A stretch of DNA of 64,000 bases. It comes from Lawsonibacter hominis. Lineage in GTDB: Bacteria; Bacillota; Clostridia; Oscillospirales; Oscillospiraceae. The stretch is from positions 307,475 to 371,474 of the forward strand of contig NZ_JACOPP010000001.1 of assembly GCF_014287895.1 (NCBI RefSeq), given 5' to 3'. Shown one piece after another: positions 48,791-57,964 of the stretch (position 1 is its first letter; every line of letters begins with the position of its first letter). The translations under genes were made by a program, and so were the position numbers. The notes beneath the pieces are model-generated. The model saw only the letters and a list, made by a program, of their open reading frames with translations. It did no database searches and had not been told where the DNA came from.

Positions 48791-48818
48791 AGGCAGAGAG
48801 CCGGACGGCTCTCTGCCT
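48791..48818 (-). terminator. Attenuating hairpin between binding protein and permease
   Basis: A 12-bp stem (AGGCAGAGAGCC / GGCTCTCTGCCT) with a four-base loop follows the binding-protein stop; on the minus strand only TTTCC follows. It would lower read-through to the permease and ATPase, leaving more binding protein. Confidence 0.65.
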
Positions 48819-48847
48819 GTTTCCTCTCCCGAAGAATGATGAACCTC

Positions 48848-49699
48848 TTACTTTTCGATGATGGACTCCTGAACGCCGTAAGCCGTGGCGGTCTCCAGAA
48901 CGGTACCGGCGTCGCAGGCTTCCTTCCAGAAGGCGTTGAAGGCGTCCGTCAGGTCGGAGCCCTTGCGGAACGCCACGCCGTACTCCTCGCTGTTGAGCTG
49001 CACGGTATAGGTCAGCTCGGGGTAGCTGGTGCCCTCGCCGATCATGGCGCCCGCCATCAGAAGGTCGATGACGCAGGCGTCGGAGGCGCCGGAAGCCACC
49101 TCCAGCAGGGCGTCGGCCTGGGTCTGCTTGGCCACGTAGCTCAGGCCCAGCGCATCCAGCTGCTCGGCGCCGGCGGAGCCGTTCTCCACCGCAAAGTTCA
49201 GGCCGGACAGGCTCTCCACGCTCTGGTAGTCCTCCGCCTTGTCCGCGGGGAGCACCACCACCTGGCCGTTGTTGCAGTAAGGCTCGGAGGTGGACGCGCC
49301 GCTCTTGACTTCGTCAGTGAGGGTCATGCCGTTCCACACGCAGTCGATGCCCTTGGCCTCCAGCTCCATGAGCTTGTTGTCCCAGTTGATCTCCAGAAAT
49401 TCCACTTCCACGCCCAGGTCGGCGGCAAAAGCCTTGGCCATATCGGCGTCAAAACCGATCCACGCGCCGCTCTCGTCCTTATAATCCATGGGGGCGAAAT
49501 CGGTCATGCCGACCACCAGGGTCCCCTTATCCTGAACATAGGCCACATCGCTCCCGGCGGCGGCGGTCTCCGGAGCGGCGGTCTCCGGGGCCGCGGTCTC
49601 CGGAGCGGGGGTGGACGCGGTGCCGGCGCCGCCCGAGCAGGCGGCCAGGGAAACGGTCAGGCCCAGAGCCAGGGCCAGCGCAAGCAGTCTCTTTTTCAT
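48848..49699 (-). CDS. Amino-acid ABC transporter substrate-binding lipoprotein
   Basis: The 283-residue product has a signal with lipobox SLAACSGG (Cys-21), a Glu/Thr/Ala/Pro linker with repeats of APETA and a family 3 solute-binding domain (LVVGMTDFAPMDYKDESGAW, WNGMTLTDE, VVVLPADKAEDYQSVESL). It captures polar amino acids outside. GGAGG precedes the ATG. It is first in the operon under a strong promoter. Confidence 0.95.
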   Translation of the reverse strand: MKKRLLALALALGLTVSLAACSGGAGTASTPAPETAAPETAAPETAAAGSDVAYVQDKGTLVVGMTDFAPMDYKDESGAWIGFDADMAKAFAADLGVEVEFLEINWDNKLMELEAKGIDCVWNGMTLTDEVKSGASTSEPYCNNGQVVVLPADKAEDYQSVESLSGLNFAVENGSAGAEQLDALGLSYVAKQTQADALLEVASGASDACVIDLLMAGAMIGEGTSYPELTYTVQLNSEEYGVAFRKGSDLTDAFNAFWKEACDAGTVLETATAYGVQESIIEK

Positions 49700-49743
49700 T
49701 CTTGGTTCCTCCAAACAGCGCCGCAGCGCGTTAATACTTTCGT

Positions 49744-49772
49744 ATATTACCACACTAAAGCAATTGTGTAAA
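49744..49772 (-). promoter_or_regulatory. Promoter of the amino-acid transporter
   Basis: Minus strand TTTACA and TAATAT with a 17-base spacer, about 45 bases before the binding-protein start. Confidence 0.85.
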
Positions 49773-49794
49773 GAGGAAATTTGAATTTTTCCCT

Positions 49795-50394
49795 TCAGCC
49801 TTCGGCTTCCTCCGCCGCGGCGCGGGCCGCCGCATAGTCCTCCGGGCGGTTCACATTGAGCAGGATACGTTCCAGATCGAAGCCGGGCAGTTCGGCCTCG
49901 TCCACCGTCCGGCAGTCCACCCGCTCCAGCATGCCGCGAAAGGCGCGCCGCCCTTCCTCCAGGCAGGCGGACGCCGCGCCCAGACAGCCCCGGCCATAGA
50001 CCGCGAACAGCGGCTCCAGCGCGCCGCCGGCGCGGCGGATGCAGCAGGCGTCGGCCGTTCCCCGCAGCTGCTCCAGCCGCCGGGCCAGCGCCGCGTCTCC
50101 AAACGGCAGGTCCACGGCGGTCAGGAAAATCGCCTCCGCCCCCGTCTGCAGAAAAGCGGCCTCCAGCCCGGCCAGCGGTCCCTGGCGTCCGGGGCGGCGG
50201 TCGCAGACCTCCTCCGCCCCGGCCGGATCGAAGCGCCCCGGCCGGTCCACGGATACGCACACGCGTCCGAACGCCCCCCGGTACCGCTCCACCAGCCGCT
50301 CCAGAAACGTCTCCCCGCCCAGCCGCAGAGCGCACTTGTCCCGCCCCATCCGGCTGGACCGTCCTCCGGTCAGGATCACCGCCACGGTTTCCAT
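49795..50394 (-). CDS. mobA: Molybdenum cofactor guanylyltransferase
   Basis: MobA adds GMP to molybdopterin to form the bis-MGD cofactor or its precursor. The 199-residue product has the nucleotide-binding loop LTGGRSSRMGRDK (8-20), DRRPGRQGPLAGLEAAF and FLTAVDLPFG. No other molybdopterin genes are in the window. The family also includes related nucleotidyltransferases, but this loop and length fit MobA well. It is divergent from the carboxypeptidase gene. Confidence 0.9.
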   Translation of the reverse strand: METVAVILTGGRSSRMGRDKCALRLGGETFLERLVERYRGAFGRVCVSVDRPGRFDPAGAEEVCDRRPGRQGPLAGLEAAFLQTGAEAIFLTAVDLPFGDAALARRLEQLRGTADACCIRRAGGALEPLFAVYGRGCLGAASACLEEGRRAFRGMLERVDCRTVDEAELPGFDLERILLNVNRPEDYAAARAAAEEAEG

Positions 50395-50558
50395 CCTCCG
50401 TCCCCCTCGCTGCGCCGCAGATGCGGGCAAAATGTTTTTTTCCAGCATACCAGAAAATTTTTCCCGGTGCAAAACTTTCTCAGCGCTGCATAGAAGTCCC
50501 TTTGATTCCACATCCTTTGACTACAGAGAAATCAACAAGTCTGGAGGAGCGCATACCG

Positions 50559-51689
50559 ATGAAAAAAATAGCTGCGGCCCTGCTGGCCGCCTCTCTTTTG
50601 ATCCTCCCCGCCCACGCCGCCGGCGCGAACCCGGTGGATGCCGCCGCCGCCGTCCTGATGGAAAAGGAGACGGGGACCATCCTCTTTGAACAAAACGCCC
50701 ACGACAAGCTGGAGCCCGCCAGCGTCACCAAGATTATGACCCTCCTGCTGGTGATGGAGGCGGTGGACAGCGGCCGTCTGGCTGCGGAGGACCTGGTCAC
50801 GGTTTCCGCCCGGGCGGCTTCCATGGGCGGCTCCCAGGTGTATCTGAAGGAAAACGAGCAGATGACGGTACACGACCTGCTCAAGGCGGTGGCGGTCGCC
50901 TCGGGCAACGACGCCTCCGTGGCCCTGGCCGAACACCTGGCCGGCAGCGAGGATGCTTTCGTGGCGCAAATGAATCAGCGCGCCGCCGAGCTGGGCATGG
51001 CGGATACCTGCTTTCTCAACTGCACCGGCCTGCCCGCATCGGGCCACCTGACCAGCGCCCACGACATCGCCCTCATGAGCCGGGAGCTGATCTTGAACCA
51101 CCCCCGCATCCGGGATTACACCACCATCTGGATGGATTCCCTGCGGGACGGGCAGTTCCAGCTGGCCAACACCAACAAGCTCATCCGCTTCTATGAGGGG
51201 GCCACCGGCCTCAAGACCGGCTTTACCGACGCGGCGGGCTACTGCATGTCCGCAACGGCGGAACGGGACGGCATGGAACTGATCGCCGTCATCCTCAAAT
51301 CTTCCACCCGGGATATCCGCAATGAGGCGGCCAAGAGTCTGCTCAGCTACGGCTTTGCCAACTACACCCTCATGGACGTATATCCCGGCCAGGCCCTGCC
51401 GCCCATCGACGTGCTGCTGGGCGAGCGTGAACAGGTACAGCCGGTGCTCGCCCAGTCCAGCCGTATCCTGGTCGACAAATCCCAGGTCAATGCGGTGACC
51501 ACCCAGGTCAGCCTCTGCGAAGATGTGGAGGCCCCCGTGGAGGCGGGGCAGAAGCTGGGCGAGATGGCGGTCTCCATCGGCGGGGAGCCGCTTCAGACCA
51601 TCCCCATCGTTGCCGGAGAAGCAGTGGAGCGCATCACCATCCCCGGCATCTTCTCCCGTCTGCTGCGCAATCTGTTCATGGCAGGCTGA
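50559..51689 (+). CDS. D-alanyl-D-alanine carboxypeptidase
   Basis: The 376-residue penicillin-binding protein has a signal peptide (MKKIAAALLAASLLILPAHA), the active-site SVTK (Ser-55), SGN near residue 115 and KTG near 219, a C-terminal beta domain and an amphipathic end helix (ITIPGIFSRLLRNLFM) that should bind the membrane face. It trims the last D-Ala from muropeptides and is of the DacF/DacA type; dacF is sporulation-linked in Bacillus, but context here does not decide. GGAGG lies upstream; a longer frame is open. Confidence 0.93.
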   Translation: MKKIAAALLAASLLILPAHAAGANPVDAAAAVLMEKETGTILFEQNAHDKLEPASVTKIMTLLLVMEAVDSGRLAAEDLVTVSARAASMGGSQVYLKENEQMTVHDLLKAVAVASGNDASVALAEHLAGSEDAFVAQMNQRAAELGMADTCFLNCTGLPASGHLTSAHDIALMSRELILNHPRIRDYTTIWMDSLRDGQFQLANTNKLIRFYEGATGLKTGFTDAAGYCMSATAERDGMELIAVILKSSTRDIRNEAAKSLLSYGFANYTLMDVYPGQALPPIDVLLGEREQVQPVLAQSSRILVDKSQVNAVTTQVSLCEDVEAPVEAGQKLGEMAVSIGGEPLQTIPIVAGEAVERITIPGIFSRLLRNLFMAG

Positions 51690-51754
51690 CCCTGTTTCAA
51701 ATTGACCTTGCCGCTGCGGCGGCCAACCTCTGCCAGGCTTTTTCGACAAGTGGG

Positions 51755-51786
51755 GGCCGGAGCGGATCTTCCGCTCCGGCCTCTTC
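51755..51786 (+). terminator. Terminator behind the carboxypeptidase
   Basis: A 12-bp stem (GGCCGGAGCGGA / TCCGCTCCGGCC) with loop TCT is followed by TCTTC. Just upstream lies a CTCTGCCAGGCT-TTTTTCGACA repeat shared with the 46.5-kb block. Confidence 0.75.
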
Positions 51787-51852
51787 GGCGTTCTGGACAA
51801 GGGCCTACTTTCTTCCTGACGGAATTTTTACATACACTACCGTATCCTATCC

Positions 51853-51889
51853 TTGACTATATTCGCAACAGGTTGTATAATTTATACAA
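51853..51889 (+). promoter_or_regulatory. Promoter of the glycogen operon with palindromic operator
   Basis: TTGACT (51853-51858) and TATAAT (51876-51881) with 17 bases between. A 17-bp perfect palindrome, TTGTATAA-T-TTATACAA (51873-51889), covers the -10 box and start point and is a likely repressor site. The untranslated leader to glgB is about 100 bases; the rest of the 300-base gap shows no gene. Confidence 0.8.
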
Positions 51890-51990
51890 ACAGTCCCACC
51901 ACATCCGGGGCTTCTTTATTACCAATGACAACAAAGCCCCCCTGACTTTTTCTTGTTTTTGGTAACTTTTACCACGAGGAGAGGATTCCT

Positions 51991-53982
51991 ATGGCTTTTG
52001 CAGCAAATACGGCCCCTGGACCGGCGCCGCTGGAGGCATTTCTGGCCGGACAGGCCGTCCGGGCTCAGGATTATCTGGGTGCCCATCCCGCCGAGCTGGA
52101 CGGCCAGCCGGGCTATGTGTTCCGGGTCTGGGCCCCCCGCGCCAAGGCCGTGTGCGTCATGGGTGCGTTCAACGCCTGGAACGAGACCGACCAGCCGCTC
52201 TCACCCGTGGGCGGCGGCGTTTGGGAGGGCTTTGTGCCCGGCCTGGAGCGCTATGACACCTATAAATTTGCCGTCCACACCGCCGACGGCCGGGTTCTGG
52301 CCAAGGCCGACCCCTACGCCTTTCACGCCGAGACCCGCCCCGGCAACGCCTCCAAGCTCTACGATCTGTCCGGCTATGTATGGGGCGACGAGCTCTGGAT
52401 GAAATACCGCCGGGAGCACCCCGTCTACCACAATCCGCTGAACATCTACGAGGTCCATCTGGGCTCCTGGCGGCGCACCGGAGCGGGCGAGTTTCTCTCC
52501 TACCGCACCATCGCCGAGTACCTGGTCCCCTACGTCAAGGAGATGGGCTTCACCCATGTGGAGCTGATGCCCATCACCGAGCACCCGCTGGATATGTCCT
52601 GGGGCTATCAGTGTACCGGTTATTTCGCGGCCACCAGCCGGTTCGGCACGCCCCACGACCTGATGTGGCTCATCGACCAGCTCCATCAGGCGGGCGTAGG
52701 CGTCATTCTGGACTGGGTGCCCGCCCATTTCCCGAAGGATGCGTTCGGCCTGTATGAATTCGACGGCACATGCTGCTACGAGTACGCCGATCCCCGCAAG
52801 GGGGAACACGCCGACTGGGGCACACGGGTATTTGACTACGGCAGGAACGAGGTGCGCTCCTTCCTTTACTCCTCCGCCCTGTTCTGGCTGGAGCAGTACC
52901 ACATCGACGGCCTGCGGGTCGACGCGGTGGCCTCCATGCTTTACCTGGATTACGGACGGCAGGACGGACAGTGGGCGCCCAATATCCACGGCGGACACGA
53001 AAATCTGGAGGCGGTGGAATTTCTCCAGCAGCTCAACGGCCACGTATTCCTGGACCATCCGGATGTGCTGATGATCGCCGAGGAGTCCACCGCCTGGCCC
53101 CTGGTGTCCCATCCGGTGGACCAGGGCGGGCTGGGGTTCAACCTGAAATGGAACATGGGCTGGATGAACGACATTCTCCACTATATCAAGCTGGACCCCT
53201 ATTTCCGGCAGTTCAACCACAAGGATATTACATTTTCTTTGATGTACGCCTTTTCCGAAAACTTTGTGCTCCCCCTGTCCCACGACGAGGTGGTCCACAT
53301 GAAGGGTTCCCTGCTGGGCAAAATGCCGGGGGACGACGCGCAGAAATACGCCGGTGTGCGGGCCTTCTATACCTACATGCTCGCTCATCCGGGCAAAAAG
53401 CTGCTGATGATGGGCTGCGAGTTCGGCCAGTGGAACGAGTGGCACTACGAGCAGTCCCTGGATTGGCACCTGCTGGAGCAGCACGACGAGACCGGCGACG
53501 GCGACCGTCACCGCGCCCTCCAGGCCTTCTTCCGGGCGGCCAACGCCTTCTATCTGGCCCATAAGGAGCTGTGGGAACTGGATTTCTCCTGGGAGGGCTT
53601 CCAGTGGATCTGCGCCGACGACAACCAGGGCAACTGCGCCGCCTTTGTGCGCCGCGACAAGAAGGGCGGCTGCCTGCTGGTGTGCTGCAACTTCTCCCCC
53701 GTCCACCGCAGGGGCTACCGTCTGGGGCTTCCCTTCCCGGGCCGGTATGAGTGCGTACTCAATACCGACCGCCCGGAGTTCGGCGGTACCGGTCTGGGGG
53801 ATACCGCGCCGGTCAAAAGCGAATATGTGCCCTGCCATGGGCAGGAGCAGTCCATGGAGATCGACCTGCCGCCCATGTCCGCGGTGATCTACCGCTGCGT
53901 CAAGAAATTCCCGCCCCGGCGGACCCGCGCGGCCGGCCCCGCGCAGAAAAAGAGCGCCGGCAGCGCCCCGGCCACCCCCTGA
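51991..53982 (+). CDS. glgB: 1,4-alpha-glucan branching enzyme
   Basis: GlgB makes the alpha-1,6 branches of glycogen. The 663-residue product has an N-terminal CBM48 domain (YVFRVWAPRAKAVCVMGAFN), the GH13 barrel with DWVPAHFPKD, GLRVDAVASMLY (nucleophile Asp near residue 311), IAEEST (acid Glu near 362) and LSHDEVVH, and a C-terminal beta domain. The C-terminal ~20 residues are Arg/Pro/Ala-rich and not part of the family fold. It is first in the operon glgB-C-D-A. Confidence 0.97.
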   Translation: MAFAANTAPGPAPLEAFLAGQAVRAQDYLGAHPAELDGQPGYVFRVWAPRAKAVCVMGAFNAWNETDQPLSPVGGGVWEGFVPGLERYDTYKFAVHTADGRVLAKADPYAFHAETRPGNASKLYDLSGYVWGDELWMKYRREHPVYHNPLNIYEVHLGSWRRTGAGEFLSYRTIAEYLVPYVKEMGFTHVELMPITEHPLDMSWGYQCTGYFAATSRFGTPHDLMWLIDQLHQAGVGVILDWVPAHFPKDAFGLYEFDGTCCYEYADPRKGEHADWGTRVFDYGRNEVRSFLYSSALFWLEQYHIDGLRVDAVASMLYLDYGRQDGQWAPNIHGGHENLEAVEFLQQLNGHVFLDHPDVLMIAEESTAWPLVSHPVDQGGLGFNLKWNMGWMNDILHYIKLDPYFRQFNHKDITFSLMYAFSENFVLPLSHDEVVHMKGSLLGKMPGDDAQKYAGVRAFYTYMLAHPGKKLLMMGCEFGQWNEWHYEQSLDWHLLEQHDETGDGDRHRALQAFFRAANAFYLAHKELWELDFSWEGFQWICADDNQGNCAAFVRRDKKGGCLLVCCNFSPVHRRGYRLGLPFPGRYECVLNTDRPEFGGTGLGDTAPVKSEYVPCHGQEQSMEIDLPPMSAVIYRCVKKFPPRRTRAAGPAQKKSAGSAPATP

Positions 53983-54012
53983 TCTTCCCCACTTCCAACC
54001 TGAGGTGATCGT

Positions 54013-55221
54013 ATGAAAAAAGAGTGTGTCGCCATGCTGCTGGCAGGCGGGCAGGGCAGCCGCCTGCACGCCCTGACCAGCCATGTGGCAAAGCCCGCCG
54101 TCCCCTTCGGGGGCAAGTACCGCATCATCGATTTCCCCTTGTCCAACTGCATCAACTCCGGCATCGACACCGTGGGCGTGCTCACCCAGTACCGCCCGCT
54201 GGAGCTCAACAGCTACATCGGCAACGGCCAGCCCTGGGACCTGGACCGGTCCGATGGCGGCGTGCACATCCTGCCCCCCTACATGCGGGAGGGCGAAAAG
54301 GGCACCTGGTACAAGGGCACCGCCAACGCCATCTATCAGAACCTGGGCTTTATCGAGCTGTACGACCCGGAATACGTGCTGATCCTCTCGGGGGACCACG
54401 TCTATAAGATGGACTATTCCCAGATGCTCCGCCGCCATAAGGAGACGGGGGCGGCCTGCACCATCTCGGTGCTGGAGGTCTCGCTGGAGGAGGCCACCCG
54501 CTTCGGCATCCTGAACGTGGACGAGAACGACAACATCTATGAGTTCGAGGAAAAGCCCCGGCACCCCAAAAGCAACCTGGCCTCCATGGGCATCTACATC
54601 TTTACCTGGAGCAAGCTGCGGGAATACCTGATCGCCGACGAGGCGGATGAAAAGAGCAGCAACGACTTCGGCAAAAATATCATTCCCGCCATGCTGGGCG
54701 CCGGGGAAGCGATGACGGTCTACCGCTTCTCAGGCTACTGGAAGGACGTGGGCACCATCGACTCCCTGTGGGACGCCAATATGGATATGCTCTCCACGGA
54801 AACCAGCATCGACCTGTACGACCAGGAGTGGCCCATTTACGCCCGGACCCCCACCAAGCCTCCCCACTTTATGGGGGAGCATGCCGTAGCGGAGCATTCC
54901 ATGGTCACCGGCGGCTGCGAGGTATACGGCCGGGTGGAAAACTCCGTGCTCTTCCACTCGGTCATCGTGGAGAAGGGCGCCGTGGTGCGCTACTCCATCC
55001 TCATGCCGGGCACCATCGTCAAGGCGGGCGCCGTGGTGGAGTATGCCATCCTCGCGGAGAACGCGGCCATCTGTGAAAATGCCCACGTGGGCGCCTCCCC
55101 CGACGGCAGCGACAGCTGGGGAGTAGCCGTGGTGGCCCAGAACCTCCGGGTGGGGGAAGGGGCCGTGGTGCCCCCCAAGGCCATGATCACCCGGAATGTG
55201 AAAGGGGGCGGCGCGAAATGA
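54013..55221 (+). CDS. glgC: Glucose-1-phosphate adenylyltransferase
   Basis: GlgC makes ADP-glucose, the controlling step of glycogen synthesis. The 402-residue product has [12 protein letters not shown] (12-23), [16 protein letters not shown], the catalytic-region [10 protein letters not shown] and FEEKP, and a C-terminal left-handed beta helix ([15 protein letters not shown]). Its stop overlaps the glgD start by four bases, fitting a GlgC-GlgD complex. Confidence 0.97.
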   Translation: MKKECVAMLLAGGQGSRLHALTSHVAKPAVPFGGKYRIIDFPLSNCINSGIDTVGVLTQYRPLELNSYIGNGQPWDLDRSDGGVHILPPYMREGEKGTWYKGTANAIYQNLGFIELYDPEYVLILSGDHVYKMDYSQMLRRHKETGAACTISVLEVSLEEATRFGILNVDENDNIYEFEEKPRHPKSNLASMGIYIFTWSKLREYLIADEADEKSSNDFGKNIIPAMLGAGEAMTVYRFSGYWKDVGTIDSLWDANMDMLSTETSIDLYDQEWPIYARTPTKPPHFMGEHAVAEHSMVTGGCEVYGRVENSVLFHSVIVEKGAVVRYSILMPGTIVKAGAVVEYAILAENAAICENAHVGASPDGSDSWGVAVVAQNLRVGEGAVVPPKAMITRNVKGGGAK

Positions 55222-56333
55222 TGAACCAGCTGCACGGCATCATCTTCGCCTATCTCTCCAATCCCGACCTGCGGGAGCTGACCCAGCACCGCAACACCTG
55301 CTCCATCCCCTACGGCGGCCGGTACCGCATCATCGATTTTATGCTCTCCAATCTGGTCAATGCGGGCATCGACGACGTGGGCCTGATCGTACACACCAAT
55401 TATCAGTCCCTGCTGGACCATGTGGGCTCCGGCAAGGATTGGGACCTCTCCCGCAAACACGGCGGCCTGCGCATCCTCCCCCCCTTCGGCTATGCCAACA
55501 AACGGGAGGGGATCTACCGGGGCAGGATGGACGCGCTGGCAGGCGTGCGCTCCTACCTTCAAAACATCCGCCAGGATTATGTGGTCCTGGCCGGGGGCGA
55601 CCTGGCGGTCAACCTGCCCATCACCGACATCTTTGAGCAGCATCTGAAATGCGGCGCCGACATCACCGCCGTATGCACCCGCCAGCCCAAGGGCGACCCC
55701 AAGTGCTGCGATTACTTCACCATCGGCGCCAGCGGCCGGGTGAGCGACGTGGCCGTCCATCCCGCCCTTCCCCAGGGCTGCGAATCCCTGGAGGTCTACA
55801 TCCTCTCCAAGTCTCTGCTGCTCTCGCTGGTGGATCACTGCGCGGCCCATAACATCCCCTCCTTCAGCACCGGCGTGCTCCAGCCCATGGTGGACGCTCT
55901 GAAGATCTTCCCCTACGTCTTTGACGGCTACGCTGCCCGGCTCCAGTCGGTGGCGGGGTATTTTGCCCGCAGCATGGAGCTGCTCGATCCCCAGGTCCGC
56001 CGCCAGCTCTTCGTGCCGGAGCGCCCGGTGAAGACCAAGGACCAGTCCAATCCCTCCACCTATTACGGCCCAGGCGCTCATGCGGTCAACTCCCTGGTGG
56101 CCGACGGCTGCATCATTGAGGGCGAGGTGGAAAATTCCATCCTGTTCCGGGGCGTGCGGGTGGAAAAGGGGGCCAGGGTCTCCGGCTGCGTGCTCTTCCA
56201 GGGCACGGCCATCCAGGCCGGCGCGGTGCTGAAATACGCCATTACCGACAAGAATGTACGGGTAAATCCAGGCCGCATGCTGATGGGCCACAGCACCTAT
56301 CCGCTGGCTATCGCGAAGAACGAGATCGTCTAA
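55218..56333 (+). CDS. glgD: GlgD subunit of glucose-1-phosphate adenylyltransferase
   Basis: GlgD is the regulatory partner of GlgC in Firmicutes. The 371-residue product resembles GlgC ([32 protein letters not shown]) but lacks the intact GGxGSRL loop at the N-terminus ([17 protein letters not shown] instead), as expected for the noncatalytic subunit. It overlaps glgC by ATGA, so equimolar synthesis is expected. Confidence 0.96.
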   Translation: MMNQLHGIIFAYLSNPDLRELTQHRNTCSIPYGGRYRIIDFMLSNLVNAGIDDVGLIVHTNYQSLLDHVGSGKDWDLSRKHGGLRILPPFGYANKREGIYRGRMDALAGVRSYLQNIRQDYVVLAGGDLAVNLPITDIFEQHLKCGADITAVCTRQPKGDPKCCDYFTIGASGRVSDVAVHPALPQGCESLEVYILSKSLLLSLVDHCAAHNIPSFSTGVLQPMVDALKIFPYVFDGYAARLQSVAGYFARSMELLDPQVRRQLFVPERPVKTKDQSNPSTYYGPGAHAVNSLVADGCIIEGEVENSILFRGVRVEKGARVSGCVLFQGTAIQAGAVLKYAITDKNVRVNPGRMLMGHSTYPLAIAKNEIV

Positions 56334-56411
56334 ACGCCGCGTGCGGATTTCGCCCCATGCGCTGCGGCGCCCCCGCCGCTCCCGTTCCATCTTTCTTTGA
56401 AGGAGTAAGCT

Positions 56412-57848
56412 ATGAACATTCTGTTTGCCACCTCTGAATGCGCGCCCTTTATCAAGACCGGCGGGCTGGCCGACGTGGCCGGATCCCTGCCCAAGGCGCT
56501 GGCCAAGGAGGGCCATGACGTGCGGGTCATCCTCCCCCTCTACGAGGGCATCGGGGAGGACTGGCGCAGCCAGATGACCTTCCTGCAGTGTTTCCACATC
56601 ACCCTGGCCTGGCGCACCCCCTACTGCGGCGTCTTTGAATTGAAGCGGGACGGCGTCACCTACTGGTTTGTGGACAACGAATACTACTTCAAGCGCTCCA
56701 GCATCTACGGCCACTATGACGACGGCGAGCGTTTCGCCTACTTTTCCCGGGCCGTCGTGGAGAGCGTCGGACATTTGGATTGGCATCCCGACGTGCTCCA
56801 CTGCAACGACTGGGAGACGGCGCTGGTGCCCATCTACCTGCTGGAGGAGCGCCACCGCATTCCCCAGCTCTACGACACCAAAAGCGTGTTTACCATCCAC
56901 AACATCGAGTACCAGGGCCGCTATGGCAGCCAGACCCTTCAGGACCTGTTCGGCCTGAACGCCGGATATTTCAACGAGCATATGCTGGAGTATCACGGGG
57001 ATGTGAATCTGATGAAGGGGGCCATCTACGCCGCCGACTATGTCACCACCGTCTCCCCCACCTATGCCGAGGAACTCCAGTACGACTTCTACGCCCACGG
57101 CCTGGCAGGGGTGCTGGCCAATAACCGCCACAAGCTGCGGGGCATCCTCAACGGTATCGACACCGAAGGGTACGACCCCTGGCGGGACAAGGGGCTGACC
57201 AAGTTCTTTTCCGCCCGGCAGATGCAGGGCAAGAAAAACTGCAAGGCCGCCCTTCAGCAGATGTCCGGCCTGCGGGAGGCGCCCGATACCCCCATCGTCG
57301 CCTGTATCTCCCGTCTGGTCAAGCATAAGGGCTTCGATCTGGTCACCGCCGCCATCCATGACATCATGGCCATGGACGTGCAGATGATCGTGCTGGGTAC
57401 CGGGGATTGGAACTACGAGGAGTCCTTCCGCCAGGCGCAGGCCCAGTATCCCGGCCGGTTTGCCGCCCATATGATGTACTCCCCCAATCTGTCCACCGCC
57501 ATTTACGGCGGCGCAGACCTGTTTCTGATGCCCTCCATCTCGGAGCCCTGCGGCCTTTCTCAGATGATCGCCATGCGCTACGGCACCATCCCCGTGGTGC
57601 GGGAGACCGGCGGCCTGAAGGATTCCGTCGTTCCCTACAACCAGTTCACCGGGGAGGGCAACGGCTTCTCCTTCGCCAACATCAACGTTCAGGAGATGAC
57701 CGGCGTGCTGGGCGCGGCCGTGGGGCTGTACCACACGGACAAAAAGGCCTGGAAAGGCCTGATGAAAAACGCCATGACGACCGACTTCTCCTGGGGCCGC
57801 TCCGCCGGGGATTATCTTGAGATCTACGGCTGGCTGACCGGCAAATGA
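56412..57848 (+). CDS. glgA: Glycogen synthase
   Basis: GlgA elongates glycogen with ADP-glucose. The 478-residue GT5 enzyme has the N-terminal KTGGL (15-19) that binds ADP-glucose, SPTYAEEL, ISRLVKHKGFDLV and the C-terminal SEPCGLSQMIAMRYGTIPVVRETGGL. AAGGAG precedes the ATG. It comes 78 bases after glgD in the same direction. Confidence 0.97.
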   Translation: MNILFATSECAPFIKTGGLADVAGSLPKALAKEGHDVRVILPLYEGIGEDWRSQMTFLQCFHITLAWRTPYCGVFELKRDGVTYWFVDNEYYFKRSSIYGHYDDGERFAYFSRAVVESVGHLDWHPDVLHCNDWETALVPIYLLEERHRIPQLYDTKSVFTIHNIEYQGRYGSQTLQDLFGLNAGYFNEHMLEYHGDVNLMKGAIYAADYVTTVSPTYAEELQYDFYAHGLAGVLANNRHKLRGILNGIDTEGYDPWRDKGLTKFFSARQMQGKKNCKAALQQMSGLREAPDTPIVACISRLVKHKGFDLVTAAIHDIMAMDVQMIVLGTGDWNYEESFRQAQAQYPGRFAAHMMYSPNLSTAIYGGADLFLMPSISEPCGLSQMIAMRYGTIPVVRETGGLKDSVVPYNQFTGEGNGFSFANINVQEMTGVLGAAVGLYHTDKKAWKGLMKNAMTTDFSWGRSAGDYLEIYGWLTGK

Positions 57849-57855
57849 GCCCCGC

Positions 57856-57924
57856 TTGACAAAAAATTAACACTGTGATAAAATGACCGCTCCGCAGGTG
57901 GGGTTAGGCCCGCCTGCGGAGCGA
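57856..57924 (+). promoter_or_regulatory. glgP promoter and leader hairpin
   Basis: TTGACA (57856-57861) and TAAAAT (57879-57884) with a 17-base spacer directly behind the glgA stop. The expected start lies at or just before a 15-bp stem (57889-57924, CGCTCCGCAGGTGGG / CCCGCCTGCGGAGCG with one G-T pair and a six-base loop). No T-run follows, so the hairpin may stabilise the mRNA or bind a protein. glgP can thus be expressed apart from the synthesis genes. Confidence 0.8.
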
Positions 57925-57964
57925 ACTGTGTCTGCTTCCATCCAATTCCTTAATTGTTAAGGAG

